Assembly: GCA_024516155.1 (NCBI GenBank)
Contig: JAJJXM010000036.1
Location: 434,001 to 498,000 of the forward strand
Direction of reading: 5' to 3'
Source: Pyronema omphalodes
Lineage: Eukaryota; Ascomycota; Pezizomycetes; Pezizales; Pyronemataceae
DNA: 64,000 nucleotides
Below are positions 1 to 11,105 of this stretch, in pieces; position 1 is the first letter of the stretch; the number at the start of each line of letters is the position of its first letter. The position numbers and the translations under genes are program-made. The notes beneath the pieces were generated by a model. The model had not been told where the DNA came from, made no database searches, and saw only the letters and a program-made list of their open reading frames with translations.

Positions 1-995
1 GCTTCATCCCAAATACAAATTCAAACCAAGCCTTCTCTATCGTCACGTAAGCCAAAGTTAAGTCATGTAACTTGTGAAGTCAGAAAATTTCATATGGTCC
101 AACCAATATATTACTTGATTAGTGCTACTTACTGCTAGTGCTTCGCATGGCGGTAGTCTGACGTTGGAAGCTGCTTCATGGTTTTGGTCTCAAGCTCATG
201 TGTACATATTGAATTACGGTTAGCCAACCTTTTGCCTCCGAAGATATTAATGATTGGTCATGTCATTCTTTCAAATCAAAAGTTCAAGTAACCCAGTGGA
301 AAAACAGAGGATGGTTGGTGCTAGATGCCTAAATAAACATGATGCTTATTATACGATTCTAGAGCTGCTGATATGAACCATTAGAGTGTCAGTTCAGTAG
401 AGCCCAGAAAATATCCTAACTACAGTCTCGGGAAGAAGCAGTGTGTTTGTAAAAATGAAACTGAAATTCAACTGTGAATGTACAGCACTAGCGAACTCTT
501 GTGTTGGTGATATGCCTTGATTTGTGTGACCAATTACAAAATAGCCAAAATAACCATACTGTCGATGGCAACCCACCCATGTTTAAGTGTGTTGTACCGT
601 TTTTTCTTTGCGATGGGTTAAAACATTTCTTTTCTGACACAATTACCTCAGATAGTCATAGTCATTGTGCTTTGTCAAACATTAGCTTGCACACCAAACA
701 CCCACCACTAGGGATGAGTGATAGACCATGGCTTAGATGCGGCTCTGCGTGGCGACCGCGTAGCGACAAGAAATGTGGCTTTATTGAGGTTGGATATCTC
801 CTTTGAACAACGTAACCTCTTTCCGTGAGAGGCTACCTTCCCGACTGAATCCGACCACTCTACATACTTATAATCCGTTTCACAACCTCCACCACTTAGA
901 TAACCCTAAAGGTTTTCTGAATAACTACTTTTCCCGCAGGAAAGGTCGACTTCCAGGAGCTTAAGCTTGGACGACCGACCAAACTTGTCGCCACC
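1..995. other. No gene recognised; upstream region of the P5A-ATPase gene
   Basis: I see no convincing coding exon, tRNA or repeat in this stretch. Short open frames exist but have no splice support and no family resemblance. The last 200 bases are presumably the promoter and leader of the ATPase gene that follows. The left end may hold the flank of a gene outside the window. Confidence 0.5.
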
Positions 996-3900
996 ATGTA
1001 CGTTCTACAACGCGGTGATATCAGAAGACTTGCACTGACATTTCCACAGGCCGGCGCTCGTAGACTCGCCGCAGATCGCGGCGTCGTCGCTATTAAATCC
1101 TCTGCCCCAATTGATGCGATTGTATAACTGGCCGTTTAACATCGCATACCCGCTCTGTTTCGGTTTCTGGATGCACCCCAGGACCTACGACAAGTACTTT
1201 CAGTCGCAAGAATGGACCGTTTTATACTTTGGAACTATCCTCACTGCTCAGGCATTGATTTGGCTGGGATGTCACTGGAGCATTGAGTGGAGAGCTATGG
1301 CCACCTCAACTAAGGTACGGCAATCTGAAGGAGGAGCGAGCGCCGGAGGTGCTAATTCGATTTCCAGGCAGACAAAGTGGAAACTGCAAAACAGATTAAG
1401 GTTATTCCGGTTCCTAATGCCGGTGCTGCGGATATTTGCAACTTGATTCATGACAAGGTAGGAATTTTTGAAGAGCTCCGTTTAGTGCATTACTGACGCG
1501 TTACAGACTGGCGGTAAAGACGAAATCTCGTTCCTCTTCCAGAAGCGCCGATTCATCTATAATCCTTCGACCAAAAGCTTTGCACCATTAGTCTACCCCA
1601 TCGACCAGAAACCTACGCTCTCTTCGTTCCAGCTGTCTAAGGGTCTCAAGAGTGAATCTGAGATCAAGCATCTCACTGAGCACTATGGCGACAACACCTT
1701 CGATATCCCGGTTCCTACCTTCACCGAGCTCTTCCAGGAGCACGCTGTCGCACCGTTCTTCGTTTTCCAGATTTTCTGCGTTGGATTGTGGTGCTTGGAC
1801 GAATTCTGGTACTACTCGCTATTCACCTTGTTCATGTTGGTCGTCTTCGAGTCTACTGTTGTCTGGCAGCGTCAGAGAACCTTGAACGAGTTCCGTGGAA
1901 TGAGCATTAAACCCTACAGCTTGTTCGCCTACCGCTGCGGAAAATGGATTGAGATTATGAGCGATAAGCTCCTCCCCGGCGACTTGGTTTCAGTTGGACG
2001 TACTAAGGAAGATTCCGGAGTTGCTTGTGACATGGTTTTGCTCAGCGGAACTGCTATCGTTAACGAGGCTATGCTTTCCGGAGAATCTACTCCTCTTCTT
2101 AAGGACTCTATCGCTCTTCGCCCTGGCCAGGAAAAGATTGACCTTGATGGATTGGACAAGAACTCCCTTCTTTACGGAGGAACGAAGGTTCTCCAGGTTA
2201 CCCACAACTCTGCCAACCCTGACGAGGCCGTTGCCGCCAGCAAGAGCGGGGTTCCTGCCCCTCCTGACAACGGAGCTTTGGCTGTCGTCACTCGTACCGG
2301 ATTTGAAACTTCCCAGGGATCTCTTGTCCGTACTATGATTTACTCCACAGAGCGTGTCTCCGCCAATAACGCCGAGGCCCTTTTGTTCATTCTCTTCCTT
2401 CTTATGTTCGCCATTGCTGCCTCTTGGTACGTCTGGCAGGAGGGTGTGGCTAGGGACCGAAAGCGCAGCAAGCTCTTGCTCGACTGTGTTCTCATCATCA
2501 CTTCCGTCGTTCCTCCCGAGCTTCCCATGGAGCTTTCTCTTGCCGTCAACACATCTCTTGCCGCCTTGAGCAAGTACGCCATCTACTGTACCGAGCCTTT
2601 CCGCATTCCCTTTGCCGGAAGAGTTGACATCTGCTGCTTCGACAAGACCGGAACTTTAACTGGTGAAGATCTCGTTGTTGAGGGTATTGCTGGAGTTAGC
2701 AAGGGTGATATCACCAAGCTTGAGGGAGTCTCGGGTTCCGGCATTGAGACTACTTTGGTTCTTGCTACTGCTCATGCTTTGGTCAAACTTGACGAGGGTG
2801 ATATTGTCGGAGATCCTATGGAGAAGGCTACTATTAACGCTCTTGGATGGACTCTTGGTGCACGTGATATTCTTCAGTCTAAGGCCATTGCCCAGGTTTC
2901 TGGAAAGAGCTTCGGTGTTCCCCAGGGTCTTGTCCAGATTAAGCGCCGTTTCCAGTTCTCTTCCTCCCTCAAGCGTCAGTCTTCTGTTGCTACCGTATCT
3001 ATTGGTGGTGGAAAGAAGTACACCTTTGCTGGAGTCAAGGGAGCTCCCGAGACTATCCGCAAGATGTTGACCAATGTTCCTGACCAGTACGAGGAGACCT
3101 TCAAGTACTTTACCCGTAAAGGATCCCGTGTTTTGGCTCTTGCCTACAAGAACATGTCTACCGATGGTGAGCTTAGCATTGGAAAGATCAATGATCTTGA
3201 GCGTGAGCAGGTTGAGAGCGGTCTTACTTTCGCTGGTTTCTTGGTTCTTAGCTGTCCTCTTAAGCCTGATGCGAAGAAGGCCGTCCGTATGTTGAACGAG
3301 AGTTCTCACCGTGTTGTCATGATCACTGGTGACAACCCGCTTACTGCCGTCCACGTTGCCCGTGAGGTTGAGATTGTCGACAGAGATGTCTTGATTCTTG
3401 ATTCTCCTGAAGAGGAGGGTTCTAAGCACAAGCTTGTCTGGAGAAACGTTGATGAGACTATCAGCATCCCTGTTGAGCCCACTGCACCTCTTGACAAGAC
3501 TATCTTGAAGAACAACGATATCTGTATCACCGGTTACGCCTTGAACTTGATCCAGGACCAGCCCCACATTGTTGAGTTGTTGAAGCACACTTGGGTTTAC
3601 GCTCGTGTCTCCCCCACCCAGAAGGTTTGTTGATCCTACCTGCTACCAGAGATATGCCAACTAATTTGTTACTAGGAATTCATTCTTCTTACCCTCAAGC
3701 AAGCTGGATACACCACTCTTATGTGCGGAGACGGAACCAACGACGTCGGAGCTCTCAAACAGGCCCACATTGGAGTTGCCCTTCTTAACGGATCTGAGGA
3801 GGACCTTCACAAGATCGCTGAGCACTACCGCACCACTAAGTTCAAGGAGATGTACGAGAAGCAGGTTTCTTTGACCAAGCGTTTCAACCAGCCCGCTCCT

Positions 3901-5025
3901 CCTCCTCCTGTTCAGATTGCCCACTTGTACCCTCCCGGACCTGGAAACCCCAACTTCCAGAAGGCCATTGAACGCGAGGCTGAGAAGAAGGGTGTCTCTC
4001 CTGAGGTCTATGCTGCAAAGAACGGTCACGCTATCGAGACTATTGTTACCCCCGGTGCTGCCGCAAACCAGCGAGCTGGACAGGACAACCAGGCTGTCAT
4101 CAACAAGAGCGCTGCTATGGCTGATAAGCTTATGGGATCCATGATGGAGATGGAGGAGGATTCTGAGCCCCCTAGCATCAAGCTTGGTGACGCTTCAGTT
4201 GCTGCTCCTTTCACCTCTAAGCTCGCAAACGTCATGGCCATCCCCAACATTATTAGACAGGGACGTTGCACTCTCGTCGCTACTATCCAGATGTACAAGA
4301 TCCTCGCGCTCAACTGTTTGATCTCTGCCTACTCCTTGTCTGTCCTCTACCTTGACGGAATCAAGTTTGGAGACGGACAGGTCACCATCTCTGGAATGTT
4401 GATGAGTGTTTGTTTCTTGTCTCTTTCCCGCGCCAAGTCTGTTGAAAAGCTCTCCAAGGAACGTCCTCAGCACAACATTTTCAACTTTTACATCATTGGA
4501 TCCGTTCTTGGACAGTTCGCCGTCCACATTGTCTCGCTCATCTACATCTCCCGCTACGTGGCTGTTCTTGAGCCCAAGGACCCCAACGTTGACCTTGAGC
4601 GCGAGTTCTCTCCTAGCTTGCTCAACTCTGCCATTTACTTGCTTCAGTTGATTCAGCAGATCTCTACCTTTGCTATTAACTACCAAGGACGTCCTTTCCG
4701 TGAGGGAATCAAGGAGAACCGTGGAATGTACTGGGGATTGGTTGGAGTTGCTTTCATTGCCTTCTCTTGCTCTATGGAGTTGATTCCTGAGCTTAATGAG
4801 AAGTTGAAGCTTGTTCCTTTTACTGAGGAGTTTAAGGCCACCATGACTTTTACTATGATCTTTGATTTCGGTGTCTGCTGGGTTATTGAGAAGGTTCTCA
4901 AGTGGGCTTTCTCTGATTACAAGCCCAAGGATATTGCAATTAGAAGACCTGATCAGGATAAGGTGGAGAATGAGAGGAATGAGAGGGAGGCTGCCGAGGA
5001 GTTGAAGAGGCAGATGGAGGAATAG
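996..5025 (+). CDS. spf1: P5A-type cation-transporting ATPase of the ER (Spf1 family)
   Basis: Exons 996-997, 1050-1314, 1368-1457, 1507-3624 and 3676-5025 give 1274 residues, usual for fungal Spf1. P5A-ATPases sit in the ER membrane and are known as transmembrane-helix dislocases. Visible signatures are LSGES at about 309-313 (actuator loop), the P5A membrane motif PPELPME from residue 455, the phosphorylation loop DKTGTLTGE from D498 and the hinge GDGTND at 843-848. The N-terminus reads MPALVDSPQIAASSLLNPLP, matching fungal Spf1 starts, but only if the 52-nt intron 998-1049 (GTACGT donor, CTGAC branch, CACAG acceptor) is removed. That intron cuts the start codon into AT|G. Without splicing, the ATG at 996 opens a different frame that stops at 1127. 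The other introns are 49-53 nt with good branch points. Family call is certain; the split start is strongly supported by frame and homology but needs a transcript. Confidence 0.96.
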
Positions 5026-6788
5026 ATGACTAGAATAAAAGGGGAGTTGATTTTGGGTTTGCTTTATGTTTTATGCCTTTTCTGTACTGCTAGTTACTCT
5101 AGAGAAAGTAGATCTGTTAATGATAGAATACGAATAGGAGTAATGTCAGTTGAAGTAATTATTGTTCAATGCTGTGCTCTGGTGTTGTGTAGCGAGTCGA
5201 GGAGTGTGCTGTCTTGGATTAAAAATGTCTTTGAAAGCGGGGCCGTCGGATGTCTCGCATATATTAGCCATCTCTTTTGAATATCACTTTATAGTAATGT
5301 TTCTCGTGAAATGATTCTCGAAACATTTCACCTCACTGTTTCACAAAGTTCCACTGGTTTCCTGGATTCAGTTACCGGGGCTCGCGCTCGAGCCAACCAT
5401 CTGAGAAACGAAATTTTAAACTCCAGGCTGTCCTTTGCTACTTTGGGCTAGTTCCAGGGGCAATGGTAATCTTGTCACGGGACTAAGATACGTTCGAAGT
5501 GCAACTGGGTATCTGGCATTGATGAAGAGATGAACATATCCACAGAATTTATTATTAATTTCCAAGTGATTCATTAGGATTCTGTAGCCGAATATAGAAA
5601 TTTCATCTCCAATTTGTTAATTTATTTCGTTTTTTTTTTTGCCTTTCTTCCAATTATCCCTGAATGACTGATCTTCGCTCTCTGGCAGGTTGGCTGCTGT
5701 CTCGTTTCCATCCTCGTTCCCCCTCGTTCCCCCCGTTCCCAGATGGACGCAAGGTCCGCGCAGACTCGACCTCGAGCTGGAGGGAAGGTGGTCGGTCTTG
5801 GCAGGGTGTTCCCCCCTTTTTTCTGTCACCTGCAATCACAGCAGGGCGTTGTAGGAGGACCAGTAGGTGAGGTCCCAGTAGCAGAACACGCCTGTAACAA
5901 CCAAGCAGAATCACCCAAAGCAGCAGCGTGACAGACAGCCCGCTCACCCCCCCCTCCCTCCCCATCGACATCCTCAATTCCCATTCACAAGACACTCCCT
6001 TCTCATCCCCTTCATCACCCACAAAAGGTCTCGCCGCCCAGAAAGGCTTGTCAATCATCCTCCTCCCCCCACCGAATTCTCGCCGCTCACCTTCCTCTAC
6101 CAAATCAAGAAATCAATTCCTATTTCCATCAAAAATAAAAAATTAAAATAAAAATTAAAAATCAAAAAAAAGGTGAGCTCAGTGTTTTTGCGTTCCGGAC
6201 GGAGCTTTGTTGGAGCTACGGGGCTTGCTGTTTTAGTCTGCTCCCCATTTCCCAGCAACGGCCCTTTCCTACTATTGCTCTAACTGCGCTGCCCTGCCCT
6301 CCACTACGACCGATCCACTACCTCCTCCATCATCCTTCCTCCCTTTACTTCGTTCTCCCTTTCCCGACCCGACCCACTCGCTACTGTCCTCAAGCAATTG
6401 AAAGCGTTTCTCAAGCAGTTCCTGCTTTCCTCCTTCGCTGTTGTTTCTTCCCGTCTAAAGTTGTCCTGTCCTTCAGGGAGTTCGTTCCTTACAACATTAT
6501 TCACTTCGAGCCTTCGTTACTTTCGCTTTTTCCCCTGATTAGTGTGAGTCCAGTACCAGTCAGTCTTGTTATCTCTCTGGTGAGCCACAGCGATGCGCCG
6601 CGGTTGTGACAGTTGAATATGCTCGACAGTATTCAATTGTCTCTCCCTTACCCCTTTGTCTGGGCTGTGGCGCCACAACTTCTTATAAACGACTGCTGAC
6701 ATCTGATTCTGCGAACAGAAGACGACGTGATTACTACCCCCTTTCGCCGTCGATTATATCCTTCTTTTAATCATACAGCGTTGCAACA
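5026..6788. other. Intergenic; ATPase 3' end and septin promoter/leader
   Basis: No gene recognised. From about 5630 to 6560 the + strand is strongly pyrimidine-rich (many CCCTCC and TTCC runs), ending in an A-rich patch near 6120-6173, which is typical of a strong fungal promoter and long leader. The septin transcript probably starts somewhere in 6200-6780. Confidence 0.5.
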
Positions 6789-8818
6789 ATGGGTACGTTA
6801 CACCGTCTACTTGTATCTTTTTCTGCGTTTCGCCGTTTCTTTTTTTTCGCCATTGTCGCACCGCGGGTGTCCCTGGACGCATTACTACATCTGTGACAAA
6901 AGGGTCCTGGTGGATGAAAGAGTACGATGGAACCAGCGTTGCTGTCGATGTTTCATTTGGCGTTACTGTCTCCTTTCATTACCGATGCAGTTCTATTTTG
7001 AGTACATGCGATGCTCCATGCTACAGACACTACAGCACTCGGATAATTTGGGATGTGCGGTCGGAATGACAGGCGACGTTGGGTCAAGCAAGCAAGCAGG
7101 TATTGGGTGGTGCAGCACTTCGGAGACACGCAGGATCCAAATGGGTGGATGTTGTGTCTTGGGCACGGGATGAAGACGGAAACGTATTCTACAGTTCCAA
7201 GGGGTCCACAAGTCTCGTACCCACGTCACCCAATTCTGCTGTTTTGATCCAGACCAAACGGTGCCGCTGTTGTTGTCATCTACTCCATTCCTCGTCTTCT
7301 CATAACTCTCATCACTTCCCGTCTCTTGCGCATCCTTTTTTACTTTGGAATACCAAATAAAGGGGGAAATTCAAAAAGCTAACAACTCCTTCTAAGAGTC
7401 AGATCCCGAAATGAGCCCCGAGTCTCCCAAATCCGCCCCTCCCCCGGTGCCCATCGTCTCGACAAACCCCAAGGCCGCTGCTCAGGCTGCCGCTGCTGCC
7501 GATGCTAAGAACATCGTCAGGCGGAAGTTGACCGGCTACGTTGGTTTTGCCAACTTGCCCAACCAGTGGCACAGAAAGAGTGTGCGCAAGGGATTCAACT
7601 TTAACGTTATGGTCGTTGGTATGTTAGCTGTTTAAACAGTTCGCGGCGCGTGTTCTTACAAGGTGCAGGTGAATCTGGACTTGGAAAGTCTACCCTCGTC
7701 AACACTCTCTTCAACACCTCGCTATACCCCCCTAAGGAGCAGAAGGGACCTTCCCTCGACATTATTCCCAAGACCGTTGCTATCCAGTCTATCTCTACTG
7801 AGCTCGAGGAGAACGGTGTCCGTCTACGTTTGACCGTTGTCGACACCCCTGGATTCGGAGACTTCGTCAACAACGACGAGTCATGGCGCCCTATCGTTGA
7901 TAACATCGAGCAGCGCTTCGATGCCTACCTTGAGGCTGAGAACAAGGTCAACCGTATGAACATCATTGACAACCGCATCCACGCATGTGTCTACTTCATT
8001 CAGCCCACTGGTCACTCCCTCAAGCCCCTTGACATTGAGGTTATGCGCAGACTTCATACCAAGGTCAACCTCATTCCCGTCATTGCCAAGTCCGACACCT
8101 TGACCGACGAGGAGATTGCTTCCTTCAAGCTTCGCGTATGTATCTCCATTCAGGGGTAAAGGGGTTAAGCTAATATTTGTAGATTCTCGCCGACATCAAC
8201 CACCACAAGATCCACATCTTTGAGGGACCTAGCTACGACCTTGACGATGACGAGACCATTGCTGAGAACAACGAGATCATGTCAAAGGTTCCCTTCGCCG
8301 TCGTCGGAGCCAACACTGAGGTTCAGTCCGCCGAGGGACGTAAGGTCCGCGGTCGCCGTTACCCCTGGGGAGTTATCGAGGTCGACAACGAGGAGCACTG
8401 TGACTTTGTCAAGCTTCGCCAGATGCTTATCCGCACTCACATGGAGGAGCTCAAGGAGCACACCAGCAACGTTCTCTACGAGAACTACCGTTCCGAGAAG
8501 CTTGCTGCCATGGGTGTCGAGCAGGATCCTTCCGTCTTCAAGGAGGTCAACCCTGCGGTCAAGCAGGAGGAGGAGAGGACATTGCACGAGCAGAAGCTCG
8601 CCAAGATGGAGGCCGAGATGAAGATGGTGTTCCAGCAGAAGGTTGCAGAGAAGGAGAGCAAGCTAAAGTTGAGCGAACAGGAGTTGTACGACCGTCACAG
8701 AGAGATGAAGGAGCAGCTCGAGCGACAGAGGCTCGAGTTGGAGGAGAAGAAACAGAGAATCGAGACTGGACGGCCTCTGGAAGAAAAGAAGGGCAGAAAG
8801 GGTTTCTCATTGCGTTAA
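6789..8818 (+). CDS. aspB: Septin, Cdc3/AspB group
   Basis: GTP-binding filament protein of septin rings at septa and growing tips. Exons 6789-6792, 7403-7618, 7669-8135 and 8183-8818 give 440 residues. In order: alanine/proline-rich head, polybasic [20 protein letters not shown] region, P-loop GESGLGKST from residue 74, DTPG at 132-135, AKSD at 213-216, the septin unique element around [18 protein letters not shown], and a C-terminal heptad-like coiled coil (from roughly residue 350) ending KGFSLR. It resembles Aspergillus AspB almost throughout. A start at 7411 (Met-Ser-Pro-Glu) would give 436 residues. However, a CTAAC branch followed by CAG lies just before it at 7386-7402, and an upstream ATGG|GTACGT at 6789 joins in frame to read Met-Asp-Pro-Glu-Met-Ser. 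I therefore prefer the upstream start and a 610-nt intron. The inner introns are 50 and 47 nt. Confidence 0.93.
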
Positions 8819-9593
8819 ACGCATTATCTTATTCTTTCGCGACGATGAATGGACTGGTGATGGGGTGTTTTGCTGGGGACCGGAGGGTATTAATGGCACG
8901 TCGGGACGGAGATATATACCATGGGCTATCAGGGAAGCGTGCTGCACTGCTGTTTGTTCGTTTCTGCTTTTAATAAAAAAGGAGCGGGTGGGGAGGATAC
9001 GGGCTCAAAGAAGAAGAGCTTGGGGCGGGGCGCCTCTCTCTAGGTTTATATGTGGGATTGTTTCCATCATGACGGTTGTCTTGTCTTCCTTTTTTTGCGA
9101 TATCCTCCAGATGTCTTGCCAGCGAGCACACCCTTCTGTTTCTTTTTTGTTTTCTACTGTCTGTACCTGTTGTGTTTTTGTCTCTTGTTACCGTTTCTTT
9201 TCTTTTTTCTTTTCGATACTTCTACTTCCGATACCTATGGTTTGTGTTGCTTTTAAACCTTTAGTATGGCCGTGTCCTTAGTCCAAATATTTTTTTTACA
9301 TCTCTATTTTTTTTTTTTTTTTTTTTTTTCTTCGCAAAACTGTAAAGCCGCCCTCCCTTTTTTTTCTCTCTCTCTCTCTTTACAATCGCTGTTCATCGTG
9401 ACTCTTTATCATGTGTATTGTTAATCCCAAATAACCCATTCTTATTATTCCACCTCGTTCGTTTGTTGAATTGTGATGAGTCGATGGTAGATGCATGCTG
9501 TGTCGTGTATGGTAGGGGAGCTCGTGATGAGGTTTGTCGGCCGATGTAATCTGTGTTGGGGTGCGTTATGGTGCATAGGGTATTTGGATGGAT

Positions 9594-9644
9594 ACATAGC
9601 ACATGTAGATACATAGCACATGTAGATACATAGCACATGTAGAT
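9594..9644. repeat. 17-bp tandem repeat, 3 copies
   Basis: The unit ACATAGCACATGTAGAT is repeated three times without error, then decays into related CAGCACATAC units to about 9680. Confidence 0.9.
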
Positions 9645-9818
9645 ATATCGGCTATCCATACAGCACATACAGCACATGCAGAGAAAACACCTTGTTGGCT
9701 ATAATACACCTCTAGACTCTACATGGGATAATGGCTTGGCTGCCGTGGAGCTGTGATGGGTGTGGGTTGGTGTCGTATGTAGTCGTGATGGGATATGAAG
9801 GGATGTGAAGTGATGTTA

Positions 9819-9890
9819 AGGGATGGGATGGGATGGGATGTGATGGGATGGGATGGGATATGAGGGGGGATATGAGGGGGGATGTGGAGA
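9819..9890. repeat. Imperfect GGGAT / GGGGGATAT repeat
   Basis: A pentanucleotide GGGAT array with a few changed units passes into two ATATGAGGGGGG units. The G runs on the + strand could fold as G-quadruplexes. Confidence 0.75.
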
Positions 9891-10745
9891 GGCGGGGAAG
9901 GGGGAGGAGGAGGGGGATGTTGGTTTGCTTTGGTTTATGTTTTCGAGTTAAGGGAAGGGGATATGGGGGATATGGACTATGGACTATGGACTGGGGGTAT
10001 GGACTGGAGTGGGAGTAGCAGTGGAGAAGGTTTAGAAGTAGTAGGATTTGCTGCTTTTATTTCTCGGGGTTTTATGTAGGAGGTTTGGGAGTAGCAGTAG
10101 CAGCAGTATTAGTAGAAGGTTTAGGAGTCTCGGATACAATTTGTAGTCTGTAGGAGTATGCTGTATGCTGCTTGCTGAATGCTGCTGCATATATCTACTT
10201 CGTCCACTTCGTCCACTTCATCTACTTCATCTACCCCATCGTTTTTTAGACTCGTATTTAATATAATATCAAGATCTGTTTACTCCATTATCAACAGTCC
10301 ATTCTTTTTTTCTTCTTTTTGCTAGGTGGGTTAGATAGGTTATGCTATAACTACACGATTAAAGATTAAAGATTTTAATAATCGAATTCCGAGGGAATTT
10401 CTGTGTGGATGATGTGGTGTTGTGTTGTGTATATATGATGCTGATAAGGTATATATATATATGTATATATATGTAGGTGGATATAATGGTCTGTAGATAG
10501 CAGATAATGAATGGTCTATGGATATAATAGTCTGTGGATAATGAATGGTCTGTGGATTGATATATAATGAATAGCGGTTATAACTTATAAGAAAAGTTTC
10601 CCCGGAATTTGTATACATTACAAGCTGAATGATGGATGGAATTATGGTATGGTATGGTATGGTATGGTATAGGGAAGAGGGAGTTTAATGGATGTAACTT
10701 ATGGGGTTGAGATATTGGAAGATGAAGAAGGGGCTTGGGATGGTT

Positions 10746-11015
10746 GGTAATGGTAATGGTAATGGTAATGGTAATGGTAATGGTAATGGTAATGGTAATG
10801 GTAATGGTAATGGTAATGGTAATGGTAATGGTAATGGTAATGGTAATGGTAATGGTAATGGTAATGGTAATGGTAATGGTAATGGTGATGGTGATGGTGA
10901 TGGTGATGGTGATGGTGATGGTGATGGTGATGGTGATGGTGATGGTGATGGTGATGGTGATGGTGATGGTGATGGTGATGGTGATGGTGATGGTGATGGT
11001 GATGGTGATGGTGAT
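10746..11015. repeat. Hexanucleotide array: 23 x GGTAAT then 22 x GGTGAT
   Basis: From 10746 to 10883 the unit is GGTAAT (23 copies); from 10884 to 11015 it is GGTGAT (22 copies). There is no mixing at the boundary. A short TATGG run lies 80 bp upstream at about 10644-10670. Confidence 0.97.
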
Positions 11016-11024
11016 GGGGGTGTG

Positions 11025-11105
11025 TTTATGATGTTTATGATGTTTATGATGTTTATGATGTTTATGATGTTTATGATGTTTATGATGTTTATGATGTTTA
11101 TGATG
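11025..11105. repeat. 9-bp tandem repeat TTTATGATG, 9 copies
   Basis: Nine perfect units follow the hexanucleotide array after only nine intervening bases, so three different satellites abut within 360 bp. Confidence 0.95.

Noticed and set aside
2656..3588. 310-codon open frame antisense to the P5A-ATPase
   Set aside because: It is a shadow of the strongly biased codon use of the sense gene, with no resemblance of its own.
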